Shown here piece after piece: positions 27,021-36,256 of a stretch of DNA of 50,040 bases (its first letter is position 1; each line of letters begins with the position of its first letter). The notes under the pieces were generated by a model that saw only the letters and a program-made list of their open reading frames with translations, had not been told where the DNA came from and searched no databases. Source of the DNA: Aurantimonas coralicida (lineage in GTDB: Bacteria; Pseudomonadota; Alphaproteobacteria; Rhizobiales; Rhizobiaceae); contig DRFF01000158.1 in the NCBI GenBank assembly GCA_011050685.1, positions 1 to 50,040 on the forward strand, given 5' to 3'. Made by a program: the position numbers and the translations under genes.

Positions 27021-28196
27021 ATGATCGAGAAGCGGCTCGTGTTCGTGTTCCCCGGTTTCGAGCCGATGCTGGCCCCGGCTCATATGGAACGGTTTCGCCG
27101 AGCCGCCGAACGCTCGGCGGCCGTATGGCAGGCCGATCTGCGGCTGGACGGCGCTCCGGGTGCGCCCACACTGTTTCCGTCGCTGCGGGCAGCCCTTTCG
27201 GGCTCCGGCTGGCGCACGGAAACCGAACTGGTCTTCTGCGACTGGGGCGATCTCATTCTCGCCTATGCCGCACGCCCGGCAATCGAGCGATTGTCCAGCG
27301 GATTGCTGGCGCTGGCCGACTTCCTCGTAACCGGTACGGTCTTCCGCTATTGCCGGGTGAGTTGGCGCTATGCCTTCTTCTTCGCCTTTCCGATTGCCGT
27401 CATGACGGCGGCGATCTGGATAGGTTGGGCTGTCCATGCCGCGCTGACAGCCCTGTTGCCGGGACTTGCCGGCTCCGCGACCGGTTTCGTCCTGGGTTTG
27501 TTGGCCGCGCTGGCGCTGCTCTTTCTCGCGGAGCGGCGATGGCATCTTCTGACCGCCCTGGACGATTGGGCCTTGGCCCGCGACCTTTGCCGCGAGCGCA
27601 ACCCCGCCCTGTCGGCGCGGATCGCACGACAGGCCGAGGAAATCGCCGCACGGGCGGCAGCGAGCGACGCGGGCGAGATTGTCGTCGCCGCCCACAGCCT
27701 GGGCGCGAGCTTCGCGGTCCTCGCCCTGGACCAGGCGTTGTCGGGCGATCTGAAGACCGACCTGCGCTGGCATATCCTCACCGTCGGCTCCAGCTTGATG
27801 AAGACGACGCTGCATCCGGCCGCCAAGACGCAACGCGCGGCCGTGCGACGGCTCGTTGCCGACCACCGCATCGCCTGGACCGATTGCCAGGGCCTGTCGG
27901 ATCCGATCAATTTCTACAATTCGAACCCGGCCACGTCGCTCGGCATTCGGGAGGGGCGCATCCCGGTCGCCGTGCGCGTCCACTTCAAGCGGCTCGTCTC
28001 GCCCGGGACCTACCGGCGCATCAAGCGCGACTTCTTTCGCCTGCATCGGCAGTTCGTGCTCGCGGTGGAGCGCCGCTGCCCCTATTCCTTTCACATGCTG
28101 CTGCTCGGGCCCCGCCCCCTCGCCGACTTCGCCGAGACCAGAACCGTCGACGTCCCGCCGCTTGCGCCCGCCGCGTGCGAGGGAGCCGCTCCATGA
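27021..28196 (+). CDS. Membrane protein with lipase-like GxSxG-type motif, function unknown
   Basis: The 391-residue protein starts MIEKRLVFVFPGFEPM, the strand-plus-oxyanion-type segment of alpha/beta hydrolases. Two closely spaced membrane spans follow (about 118-145 and 150-170). After them comes IVVAAHSLGASFAVLALD, where AHSLG (224-228) is a nucleophile elbow with Ser226 as the likely catalytic serine. Possible acid and base residues are in LSDPINFYN and the C-terminal VRVHFKRL, but I cannot fix them. A hydrolase fold with an inserted membrane hairpin is consistent with a lipid or acyl-ester substrate at the membrane, as an inference. It overlaps the following methyltransferase gene by 4 bases (ATGA), so the two work together. 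I do not recognise a named family. Confidence 0.8.
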   Translation: MIEKRLVFVFPGFEPMLAPAHMERFRRAAERSAAVWQADLRLDGAPGAPTLFPSLRAALSGSGWRTETELVFCDWGDLILAYAARPAIERLSSGLLALADFLVTGTVFRYCRVSWRYAFFFAFPIAVMTAAIWIGWAVHAALTALLPGLAGSATGFVLGLLAALALLFLAERRWHLLTALDDWALARDLCRERNPALSARIARQAEEIAARAAASDAGEIVVAAHSLGASFAVLALDQALSGDLKTDLRWHILTVGSSLMKTTLHPAAKTQRAAVRRLVADHRIAWTDCQGLSDPINFYNSNPATSLGIREGRIPVAVRVHFKRLVSPGTYRRIKRDFFRLHRQFVLAVERRCPYSFHMLLLGPRPLADFAETRTVDVPPLAPAACEGAAP

Positions 28197-28780
28197 GCCC
28201 CGCTTTGGCCGGTTCGATCGCCTGGGTGCTGATGGTCGTCGGCTGGTACGTCATCCGCTATCCGTTCGAGCGCCGCGCCAAGCGGCGGCGGGTCGAGCGC
28301 ACGCGCCGCGGCCCCGCCGAGTCCCTTCGCATGGCGATCTCGCTGACCGGGCTCGGCATCCTGCCCGCGATCAATATCGCTACTGGCTGGCCGGAGGTCG
28401 CCCGCGCCGACCCGTCGTGGGGGCGGATCGCGCTCGGCGTCGCCGCAATGGCGCTGGCGCTCGCCCTGTTTCGCAAAACCCACAAGGCACTGGGCAAGAT
28501 GTGGTCGGTCTCGCTCGACATCCGCGAAAAGCACGAGCTGGTCACCTCCGGCATCTACAGGCGGCTGCGCCATCCCATGTACAGCGCCTTCTGGGCGATG
28601 GCGTTGGCGCAGGCGCTGCTGGTGCCCAACTGGATCGCCGGGCCCGCCGGCCTTATCGGCTTCGGCATTCTCTTCGCCGCGCGGATCGGCCCGGAGGAGC
28701 GGATGATGGAAGAGACCTTCGGCGGCGCCTATCGCGCCTACAAGGCGCGGACGGCGCGGATTATCCCCGGCATCTTCTGA
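28193..28780 (+). CDS. Isoprenylcysteine carboxyl methyltransferase (ICMT)-family protein
   Basis: The 195-residue membrane protein begins MSPALAGSIAWVLMVVGWYV and has about five spans. The C-terminal half carries the ICMT/PEMT signature: SGIYRRLRHPMYSAFWAMAL, where the RHPMY segment binds SAM, followed by EERMMEETFGGAYRAYKART ending IPGIF. Bacteria have no prenylated CaaX proteins, so the true acceptor is unknown; relatives methylate lipids or small isoprenoids. The ATG overlaps the stop of the lipase-like gene by 4 bases. The frame is open far upstream through that gene, but this start is the natural one. Confidence 0.88.
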   Translation: MSPALAGSIAWVLMVVGWYVIRYPFERRAKRRRVERTRRGPAESLRMAISLTGLGILPAINIATGWPEVARADPSWGRIALGVAAMALALALFRKTHKALGKMWSVSLDIREKHELVTSGIYRRLRHPMYSAFWAMALAQALLVPNWIAGPAGLIGFGILFAARIGPEERMMEETFGGAYRAYKARTARIIPGIF

Positions 28781-28916
28781 CGCGCTCTGCGCCTGAATCG
28801 TGCTCGCTGGCTGGTGTTTTGCCGGCTCCAAAGTCCCATATGATGGGCGACGCTGGTCGGCGCATATCCTGTTCGCACGCCGCCTCGCCGGTCGACGCTG
28901 AAATGGAGAGCCGCGA

Positions 28917-30041
28917 ATGTCCTGGTCCCTCACCCTGGGCCGGCTGTTCGGATCCGAGATTCGGATCCACATCACCTTCCTGATGCTGCTGGCCTGGATC
29001 GGCGTCGCAGCCTACCAGCGGGGCGGTGCCGCCGCCGCCATCGCCAGCCTCGCCTTCATCATCGCGATCTTCGCCTGCGTCGTCGCACACGAGTTCGGCC
29101 ACGCCCTCGCCGCGCGGCGCTACGGCATCAAGACGCCGGACATCACGCTGCTGCCGATCGGCGGCATTGCCCGGCTCGAGCGGATGCCGGAACGGCCGCG
29201 CGAGGAGATCGTCGTCGCGCTTGCCGGCCCCGCCGTCAACGTCGTCATCGCGGCGGTGCTGATCGTCTTTCTCGGCGCCAACTTCGACCCTGAAAGCCTG
29301 GCGGCGCTCGAAAGCCCCAATGCGGGATTTCTAGCGCGGATCGCGACGATCAACGTCTTTCTCGTCCTGTTCAACCTGATCCCGGCCTTCCCGATGGACG
29401 GCGGGCGCGTGCTGCGCGCCATGCTGGCGCTCAAATTCGACCGCCCGACAGCAACGCGCTACGCCGCCCGCGCCGGCCAGTTCCTCGCCTTCGGCTTTGG
29501 TTTCTGGGGGTTGTCGACCGGCAACGTCTTCCTCGTCTTCATCGCCGTCTTCGTCTATGTGGCCGCCGCCAGCGAGAGCTATCAGGTCGGCGTTGACGAC
29601 GCGGCGCGCTCAGTCTCGGCGCGTGAGGTGATGATCACCAAATTTGAGAGTCTCGGCCCGACGGCGAGCCTCGCCGACGCCGCCGAGGCGCTGATCCGCA
29701 CCACCCAGCACGAGTTTCCGGTGGTCGACGGCGGCGGAAAGCTGCGCGGTGTGCTGACCCAGAAGGCGCTGATCGCAGCACTGGCCCGATCGGGACGGGA
29801 GACGCCGGTCATGGACGTCATGATCAAGGACGTGCCGCTAGTGCGCGAGCACGCGGCGCTGTCCTTCGCCTTGAAGACAATGCGCGAACGCGGCGCCGGT
29901 GTCATCGGCGTCATTGATCCGGCTGGACGATTCATCGCCTACATCACCCAGGAAAACATCGCCGAATATCTGATGCTCGCGAAGGCCGGCGGCGTCGACC
30001 GGCCGAAGCCGGCCACGCGCACCGAAGCCGGCCCGTTCTGA
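28917..30041 (+). CDS. Site-2-type intramembrane metalloprotease with CBS domains (M50)
   Basis: This 374-residue protein has the zinc motif HEFGH at residues 58-62 within VVAHEFGHALAARRYG, and the third ligand Asp161 in NLIPAFPMDGGR. Six spans surround these sites. The C-terminal third (about 230-355) holds two CBS motifs: VMITKFESLGPTASLADAAE with FPVVDGGGKLRGVLTQKALI, and MDVMIKDVPLVREHAALSFA with GVIGVIDPAGRFIAYITQEN. CBS pairs bind adenine nucleotides and probably gate the protease, as in other bacterial M50B members. The substrate is unknown. It follows the lipase-like/ICMT pair after 136 bases. Confidence 0.93.
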   Translation: MSWSLTLGRLFGSEIRIHITFLMLLAWIGVAAYQRGGAAAAIASLAFIIAIFACVVAHEFGHALAARRYGIKTPDITLLPIGGIARLERMPERPREEIVVALAGPAVNVVIAAVLIVFLGANFDPESLAALESPNAGFLARIATINVFLVLFNLIPAFPMDGGRVLRAMLALKFDRPTATRYAARAGQFLAFGFGFWGLSTGNVFLVFIAVFVYVAAASESYQVGVDDAARSVSAREVMITKFESLGPTASLADAAEALIRTTQHEFPVVDGGGKLRGVLTQKALIAALARSGRETPVMDVMIKDVPLVREHAALSFALKTMRERGAGVIGVIDPAGRFIAYITQENIAEYLMLAKAGGVDRPKPATRTEAGPF

Positions 30042-30059
30042 GCCGCGGCGCGCTTCTCC

Positions 30060-31292
30060 TCACTCCCGCGCGTCGCGGGGCAGCGGCGGGGCCGGCACCC
30101 TTGGTCGGGGCTCCGGCTCGGCCAGATGCGGATAGGCGCGATAGACGGCATAGGCGCCGATCGCAATGACCCCGAGGCCGGGCACGACAATCTGCGTCGC
30201 CAGTACCGGCTCGCCGATCATCGCGGCGATCACCCCGCCGGCGAGACCGGCGCCCATCTGGATGAATCCTGTCATCGCCGCGGCGGCGCCGGCCATATGC
30301 GGAAACGGCGCCAGCGACGCCGTTGTCATCGCCGGCATGACGAAGGCGATGCCGAAGGCATAAAGGCCGACCGGCCCCATGATCGAGAAATAGGAGACCG
30401 GCAGCGCCGCGATCGAGACAGCGAGCGAGAGGCTTCCGGCGGCGATGAAGCCGAGGCCGACCGGCACGAGCCGATGGGCGCCGGTGCGCGGCATCAAAAA
30501 GCGAACGGCGAGCGAACCGGAAAAGAACAGGCCGGACTGAGCGAGCATGCCGATGCCGAATTGCGTCGGCGTCAGGCCGGCCCGATCGATGAGCACGAAG
30601 GGCAGCACCGTCGCCAGCGTATAGAGCGCGCCGACCGAACCGGCGACGGTGAGGCTGGTCGCCATGAAGTGCCGGTTGGTGACGAGTTGGCCGTAGGAGC
30701 GGGCGATCGCGCGCGGGCGAATGCGGGAGCGGTCGGGAATGACGGTTTCGCGCATGAAGCCGAGCGTCACTGCGACGACGGCGAGGCCGCAGACCAGCAT
30801 GCCGACGAAGATCGCCTGCCAACCGGCAAAAGCGAGCAGGAGACCGCCGATCGTCGGCGAGACCGCCGGGCCGATGGCGAGGATGATGCCGATCGTGTTC
30901 ATGATCCGTGAGGAGGCCTCGCCGGTGAACTGATCGCGGACGATGGCCCGCGATGTTGCGACCCCGACGGACGCGCCGATCCCCTGCAGCAGGCGCGCGG
31001 CCAGCAGCGTCTCGACGTTGGGCGCGACAACCGCAAGCATCGAGCCGACCAGATAGATGGTGATGAAGCCGAGCGTGGTAATCCTGCGGCCGAAAGCGTC
31101 CGAGACCGGCCCACAGACCAGCTGGGTGAGGGCAAAGCCGGCGAAATAGACGGCGAGCGTCAGCTTGATCAGCGAGTCGGTCGTGCCGAATTCGGCGACC
31201 AGGGTCGGCATCGCCGGCGTGTACAGCGCCAACGAGATAGGCCCGATCGCGACCAGGCAGCCGCCGACGAGGCTGGTCCGCCGCTCGGACAT
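30060..31292 (-). CDS. Bcr/CflA-family multidrug efflux MFS transporter
   Basis: The protein is about 410 residues from ATG 31292 (MSERRTSLVGGCLVAIGPIS); a TTG at 31322 gives ten more residues. It has twelve membrane spans. The family signs are LALYTPAMPTLVAEFGTTDS, then QLVCGPVSDAFGRRITTLGF (motif A) and LLQGIGASVGVATSRAIVRD (motif B), with LAIGPAVSPTIGG in the fifth span. Bcr-type pumps export bicyclomycin, chloramphenicol, sulfonamides or dipeptides using the proton gradient. It lies downstream of a MarR-type regulator on the same strand, which probably controls it in response to a drug. Confidence 0.92.
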   Translation of the reverse strand: MSERRTSLVGGCLVAIGPISLALYTPAMPTLVAEFGTTDSLIKLTLAVYFAGFALTQLVCGPVSDAFGRRITTLGFITIYLVGSMLAVVAPNVETLLAARLLQGIGASVGVATSRAIVRDQFTGEASSRIMNTIGIILAIGPAVSPTIGGLLLAFAGWQAIFVGMLVCGLAVVAVTLGFMRETVIPDRSRIRPRAIARSYGQLVTNRHFMATSLTVAGSVGALYTLATVLPFVLIDRAGLTPTQFGIGMLAQSGLFFSGSLAVRFLMPRTGAHRLVPVGLGFIAAGSLSLAVSIAALPVSYFSIMGPVGLYAFGIAFVMPAMTTASLAPFPHMAGAAAAMTGFIQMGAGLAGGVIAAMIGEPVLATQIVVPGLGVIAIGAYAVYRAYPHLAEPEPRPRVPAPPLPRDARE

Positions 31293-31444
31293 CAGCGGCG
31301 AGCGGGCGGAAGAGACGGTCAAGCGGGGCGATCCGTTATTGGAGGCTCAAACGGCGACGCACGGCCGCACCAAAGCGACCGTTCCGCGTCCCCTCGTGCC
31401 CTATCCCAATCCGGCAGCCGGGAAAACCCGCCAGTTTGTGCGGT

Positions 31445-31936
31445 CTATGCGGCGCCGCGCAGCGGCTGTTCGACCGGCGCCTCGCCCAGAACCTGCGGAT
31501 CGTTGGTCAGATTGGCCCGCATCATCTGCAGCGCGGAATCGAGGAACTTGCGCTCATCCTCACTGAGGCCGGTCACCGTGCGTTCGTAAACCGCGAGCGC
31601 CACCGGTCGAGCCTCCTCGAACACCTGCTCGGCAGCCTTTGTCGGCGCGATCACCTTGGCGCGCCGATCGGTCGGATCGACGGTGCGGGTGATCAACCCG
31701 CGTATTTCCAGTCGGTCGAGATAGGCCGACAGGGTCATCGGCTCGACGCCCATGCGCTCGGCCAGCACCGCTTGGCGGGACCCCTCGTAACGTGCCACAT
31801 AGGCAAGCGCCCGAATTTCCCCGGGTGTCAACGCCAGACCGGCTTCCTCGACAGCCTTTTCGAAGGCTTGTCGATAAAGCCGGGCGATGTCGACCACGAC
31901 GAAGCCGAGTGCATTTCCTGGTAGTAGTTGTGACAT
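31445..31936 (-). CDS. MarR-family transcriptional regulator
   Basis: This 163-residue protein has the winged-helix core of MarR proteins: ALTPGEIRALAYVARYEGSR, then QAVLAERMGVEPMTLSAYLD (recognition helix) and RLEIRGLITRTVDPTDRRAK, the wing with the DxRD-like RTVDPTDRR. It probably represses the neighbouring Bcr/CflA exporter, whose gene lies 152 bases downstream in the same direction, and itself, as is common for MarR-exporter pairs. The ligand is unknown. The start ATG 31936 leaves 180 bases of divergent space to the M3 peptidase gene, where its operator should be. Length is normal. Confidence 0.93.
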   Translation of the reverse strand: MSQLLPGNALGFVVVDIARLYRQAFEKAVEEAGLALTPGEIRALAYVARYEGSRQAVLAERMGVEPMTLSAYLDRLEIRGLITRTVDPTDRRAKVIAPTKAAEQVFEEARPVALAVYERTVTGLSEDERKFLDSALQMMRANLTNDPQVLGEAPVEQPLRGAA

Positions 31937-32116
31937 GATAGCAAAGGTCCCGTTTCAGTCGTCTTGTCGATGCGAGCCTACCGGAAACGTTACGTCAGGA
32001 CCGGCACAACCCCATTTTCGCATTATCTGCCTGCCGAAGCGGTACGTCTATAAGGCTTTCGACCAAAAGGCCGAACTGTTCCGTCGAGCATCGCCTCCAT
32101 ACAACAAGGTTTTCTC

Positions 32117-34174
32117 ATGCCCGATCGCGGAATCACTGCCTCGCAGGTTGCAGCCTTCACGTTTAATTTACCGTCTGGGCGTCTCGACTTCGGCACAATC
32201 GACCCTTCCGGTTTCCCCGACGCCTTTCGCGCGGCGATGGCGGAGCACCTCGCCGAAATTGCCGCGATAGCCGAAAACCCCGCCGCGCCTAGCTTTATCA
32301 ACACCTTGGCCGCGATGGAGGGCTCCGGCAGACGTCTCGACGCCGTGGCTCGGACCTTTTTCGCGCTCGCGGGAGCTCATACCAACGCGGAGTTGCAGGC
32401 GGCCGAGCGCGAGATTTCCCCGGCGCTTTCCCGCCATGCCTCGGCGATCGTGCTGAATGCCGGACTCTTCGCGCGGGTCGATGCCGTCGCCCAAAACAGC
32501 GTCGAAATGTCGCGTCTCGCACCGGAAGATGCGCGGCTGTTAAAGCGTGTTCACAGCGGATTTGTTCGTGGCGGCGCGAATCTTCAGGGGGCCGACCGCG
32601 AAAGGCTGGCAGAGATCGACGCTGTACTGGCCTCGCTCGGCACGCGCTTTTCCCAGAACATCCTGGCCGACGAGCGCGACTGGCTGCTGCCGCTCGCCAA
32701 GCACGACCTCTCCGGCTTGCCGGATTTCCTCGTCTCGTCCATGGCCGGGGTCACGGCGGAGCGTCGTATCGACGGCTACGGGCTGACCCTGTCGCGCTCC
32801 CTTGTCGTGCCGTTCCTGACTTATTCCAACCGGCGCGATCTGCGCGAGACCGCGTTCCGCGCCTGGACCAGCCGCGGCGAAAACGACGGGCCATCCGACA
32901 ACCGGCAGATCATGGCCGACATTCTGCGGCTGCGCGGCGAAAAGGCGAAGCTGCTCGGATATCAAAGCTATGCCGCCTACAAGCTCGACGACCAAATGGC
33001 CAAGACGCCGGGCGCCGTCCGGACCCTCCTGGAGGAGGTCTGGGATCACGCCAAGGCGCGGGCGGCGGAGGACGCGGAAGCGCTGCGCGACCTCGCGGCG
33101 GCGACTGGCGACAACCACGCGCTGGAGCCCTGGGATTGGCGCTATTATGCCGAGAAGCGCCGCCGCGCCGCGTTCGATCTCGACGAGGCGGAACTGAAGC
33201 CGTATTTCCAGCTCGACCGCATGATCGAGGCCGCCTTCGACGTCGCTGGCCGGTTGTTCGGTCTCGCCTTCGAGCCGTTGCCGGACGCCAGGGCCTGGCA
33301 CCCGGATGTGAAGGCCTGGGCCGTCCGCGACCGGACCGGCCGTGAGCGCGGGCTTTTTCTCGGCGATTATTTCGCGCGCTCCTCCAAGCGCTCCGGGGCC
33401 TGGATGAGCGCGTTGCGCGGCCAACACAAGCTCGATGGCGGCCAGACGCCGATCATCTACAATGTCTGCAATTTCGCCAAGCCGAACCAGGGGGAGCCGG
33501 CGCTGCTGTCGCTCGACGACGCCCGCACGCTGTTCCACGAATTCGGCCACGCCCTGCATGGCCTGCTCTCGGACGTGACCTGGCCATCACTGGCCGGAAC
33601 CGCCGTCGCCCGCGACTTCGTCGAGCTGCCGTCGCAACTCTACGAACACTGGCTGACCGTTCCCGAGATCCTGGAGAAGCACGCCCGCCATGTCGAGACC
33701 GGCGCGGCGCTGCCCCAAGCACTGCTCGACAAGTTGATCGCGGCGCGAACCTTCGACGCCGGCTTCGACACGGTCGAATACACCGCCTCGGCCCTCGTCG
33801 ATCTCGGCCTGCACGAAGCCGAAACCGTTCCCGACAAGCCGCTGGTGACCGAACGGGCCATGCTGGAGGCCCTCGGCATGCCGCGCGAGATCGCCATGCG
33901 CCACCGCTCGCCGCATTTCGCCCATATCTTCTCGGGCGACGGCTATTCGGCCGGCTATTACTCCTACATGTGGTCCGAAGTGCTCGACGCGGATGCCTTC
34001 GAGGCGTTCGGCGAGACCGGCGACCCGTTCGATCGCGCCACGGCGGATAAGCTGCTGACGCATATCTACTCAGCCGGCAATTCGCGCGACGCGGCTGAAC
34101 TTTACACCGCCTTTCGGGGCCGCATGCCGACCACCGGGGCGCTGTTGAAAAAGCGCGGCTTCGTCGCGGGTTAG
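32117..34174 (+). CDS. M3-family oligopeptidase (Dcp/PrlC-type)
   Basis: This is a 685-residue zinc metallopeptidase. The catalytic HEFGH is at residues 474-478 (RTLFHEFGHALHG) and the third ligand Glu503 lies in RDFVELPSQLYEHW. The upstream GLFLGDYFARSSKRSGAWMS and the late YYSYMWSEVLDADAFEAF are standard M3A features of the substrate channel. It degrades short peptides in the cytoplasm; whether it behaves like oligopeptidase A or dipeptidyl carboxypeptidase cannot be told from sequence. The start follows the consensus of a free ATG (MPDRGITASQVAAFTFNLPS). It is divergent from the MarR gene. Confidence 0.94.
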   Translation: MPDRGITASQVAAFTFNLPSGRLDFGTIDPSGFPDAFRAAMAEHLAEIAAIAENPAAPSFINTLAAMEGSGRRLDAVARTFFALAGAHTNAELQAAEREISPALSRHASAIVLNAGLFARVDAVAQNSVEMSRLAPEDARLLKRVHSGFVRGGANLQGADRERLAEIDAVLASLGTRFSQNILADERDWLLPLAKHDLSGLPDFLVSSMAGVTAERRIDGYGLTLSRSLVVPFLTYSNRRDLRETAFRAWTSRGENDGPSDNRQIMADILRLRGEKAKLLGYQSYAAYKLDDQMAKTPGAVRTLLEEVWDHAKARAAEDAEALRDLAAATGDNHALEPWDWRYYAEKRRRAAFDLDEAELKPYFQLDRMIEAAFDVAGRLFGLAFEPLPDARAWHPDVKAWAVRDRTGRERGLFLGDYFARSSKRSGAWMSALRGQHKLDGGQTPIIYNVCNFAKPNQGEPALLSLDDARTLFHEFGHALHGLLSDVTWPSLAGTAVARDFVELPSQLYEHWLTVPEILEKHARHVETGAALPQALLDKLIAARTFDAGFDTVEYTASALVDLGLHEAETVPDKPLVTERAMLEALGMPREIAMRHRSPHFAHIFSGDGYSAGYYSYMWSEVLDADAFEAFGETGDPFDRATADKLLTHIYSAGNSRDAAELYTAFRGRMPTTGALLKKRGFVAG

Positions 34175-34282
34175 GACCTAGCGCGATCGACGCATCCAGC
34201 GCGCGGCGGCGGTGAGCTGGCATCGAGCAGCCGACAGACTTGTGGCGGGGCACCGCGCGATCTGGTAAATTGGTCCGTCGCA

Positions 34283-36085
34283 ATGGGACCGACGACGATG
34301 GCCCGACCGATACGCCGCCTCGCCGCAATTTTATCGATGGATGTGGAAGGCTTTTCCGGCCTTGTCGAAGCCGACGAGGCCGCCGCCCTCCGCGCCGTCG
34401 TGCATACCTATCGCGAGCGCGTGCTTCCGACGATCGGCGAATTTGGCGGCACGGTGTTCAAGACCACCGGCGACGGCCTGCTGGCGGAATTCGCGAGCGC
34501 CGTCAGCGCCGTCAAATGGACTGCCAGCTTCCAGCGCGCGATGGCGGCGGACGAACCCGATGATGCGCCGCTGCGCGTGCGCACCGGGATCGTCATCGGC
34601 GACGTGGTGGTGTCGGACGACGACCGGTTCGGCGGGGGCGTCAACATGGCAGCGCGGGTGCAAGGGCTCTCGCCGGCCGGCGGCATGGCGATCTCGCGGG
34701 GGGTCTTCGAGTATCTGACCGGCAAGACCGACCTTTATTTCACCGACATCGGCGAGCGGGCCCTGAAGGGGCTGGCCGGCCGCCATCGGATCTGGGTGTG
34801 GGACCCGAAGATCGTCGGCGTCAGCCGCCGCAGCCCCGTCGCCGTCCCCGACCCGGCGACACACCCCTCTATCGCGGTCCTGCCCTTCGACAATTTGAGC
34901 AGCAATGCCGAGCGCGACAGCTTCATTGAGGGCATGGTCGAGGAAATCACCGCCAGCCTGTCCCGGGTCCGGGAGTTCCTCGTCATTGCCCGGCACTCGG
35001 CCTACGCCTATCAGGGACGGTCACTCGACGTGCGGGCCATCGCCACCGAGCTCGGTGTTCGTTACCTCCTTGAAGGCAGCGTGCGGTTTGCCGGGGAGCG
35101 GATGCGCGTCTCGCTACGCCTCGTCGACGGCGAGACCGCCATGCAGATATGGAGCGACCGGATCGAGGCGGAGATCGCCGACGTGTTCGAGGTGCAGGAC
35201 AACATCGCTGAACTGGTCTCCGGGGCGCTGCATCCGACGATCCGCCAGGCCGAGGTCGAGCGCTCCCGTCGCAAGGCGCCGGAGAGTCTCGTCGCCTACG
35301 ACCTCGTCATGCGGGCGCTGCCGCATTTGTGGGCGCATCGGCGGGAGGAGAACACCCGTGCCATCGCGCTGCTCGGCGAAGCGCTGACGTTGGAGCCCGG
35401 CAACGGCCGGGCAGCGGCCATCTGCGCCTGGGCGCACGCCCAGCACATCGTCTACAACTGGTCGGAGGATTTTGCCGTCGAACGCGCTGCCGGACGCGCG
35501 CATCTGGAAGCCACGGCGGGACAGATCGACGACGACCCGCTGGCGCTGACCGCCGCCGCCACCGCGATCATGCTGACCGACGGCGCGCTGGACCGGGCCA
35601 ACGCGCTGATCGACCGGGCGCTCGACATCGACGTCAATCATGCCTGGGCGTGGACCCGCCGGGGTTTCGCGCGCGTCTACGCCGGCCGGGCGGAGGAGGC
35701 GTTCGCCTGTTTCGAGCGCTCGATGCGGCTATCGCCCCGCGACCCCTTCAGCTTCAATTCGATCGTGGGAATGGGTCTGTCGCATTTTGCCGCTGGCCGG
35801 CCGGCGGAAGCGGCCCGCTGGACACGACGGGCGCTGGCTGAAAAGCCCGGGATGACCTGGCCGCTACGTGACCTGGCGACCTTTCTGGCGTCGGCCGGCG
35901 AGATGGAGGACGCACGCCGCGCCCTTCTGGCTTTCCTCGCGATCAGACCGGACGTCACCGCCGCCACCGTGCGGGACGCCCTACACTTCATGGAGCCGGC
36001 GCTACTCGACCGCTATGTCGGAGGCCTCCTCGCCGCGGGCCTTCGCGATGAACCGGCCCCGCCGGCGCGGCTGGTCCATGGTTGA
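34283..36085 (+). CDS. Adenylate/guanylate cyclase with TolB-like and TPR domains
   Basis: This 600-residue protein has three parts. Residues 10-170 are a class III cyclase catalytic domain: LSMDVEGFSGLVEADEAA with metal-binding Asp20, GGTVFKTTGDGLLAEF with Lys60 and Asp64, and FGGGVNMAARVQGLSPAGG with Asn121 and Arg125. Residues 195-300 are the TolB-N-like module seen in rhizobial cyclases (SIAVLPFDNLSSNAERDSF, LGVRYLLEGSVRFAGERMRV). Residues 330-590 are TPR-type helices (NTRAIALLGEALTLEPGNGR, RGFARVYAGRAEEAFACFER). The product is likely cAMP. All catalytic residues appear present. An in-frame ATG at 34298 is an alternative start. Confidence 0.92.
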   Translation: MGPTTMARPIRRLAAILSMDVEGFSGLVEADEAAALRAVVHTYRERVLPTIGEFGGTVFKTTGDGLLAEFASAVSAVKWTASFQRAMAADEPDDAPLRVRTGIVIGDVVVSDDDRFGGGVNMAARVQGLSPAGGMAISRGVFEYLTGKTDLYFTDIGERALKGLAGRHRIWVWDPKIVGVSRRSPVAVPDPATHPSIAVLPFDNLSSNAERDSFIEGMVEEITASLSRVREFLVIARHSAYAYQGRSLDVRAIATELGVRYLLEGSVRFAGERMRVSLRLVDGETAMQIWSDRIEAEIADVFEVQDNIAELVSGALHPTIRQAEVERSRRKAPESLVAYDLVMRALPHLWAHRREENTRAIALLGEALTLEPGNGRAAAICAWAHAQHIVYNWSEDFAVERAAGRAHLEATAGQIDDDPLALTAAATAIMLTDGALDRANALIDRALDIDVNHAWAWTRRGFARVYAGRAEEAFACFERSMRLSPRDPFSFNSIVGMGLSHFAAGRPAEAARWTRRALAEKPGMTWPLRDLATFLASAGEMEDARRALLAFLAIRPDVTAATVRDALHFMEPALLDRYVGGLLAAGLRDEPAPPARLVHG

Positions 36086-36256
36086 GGCCGGGGTCGACCG
36101 CCGGCGGAAATCGTGGCGGTCGGTAAAGGCCAAGTCGCCTTTCCGGCATTGGCATCTTTCGCAATTGCACAAAATGCTGTAGGAGGGCGTCCAGATCAGC
36201 GCCGGGCGGACATTTGAGGTGTCGGCCGCGGCCTTAACTTGTTTCCGGTGACAATC

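Noticed and set aside
26942-28780. A 612-codon frame extending the ICMT gene upstream
   Set aside because: The upstream part is the shifted frame of the lipase-like gene; the ICMT family starts at 28193, where an ATGA coupling is present.
28193-30041. A bacterial CaaX-type protein maturation system
   Set aside because: No prenyltransferase, no Rce1/CPBP protease and no CaaX-ending protein were seen; only the weaker neighbourhood observation was kept as a finding.
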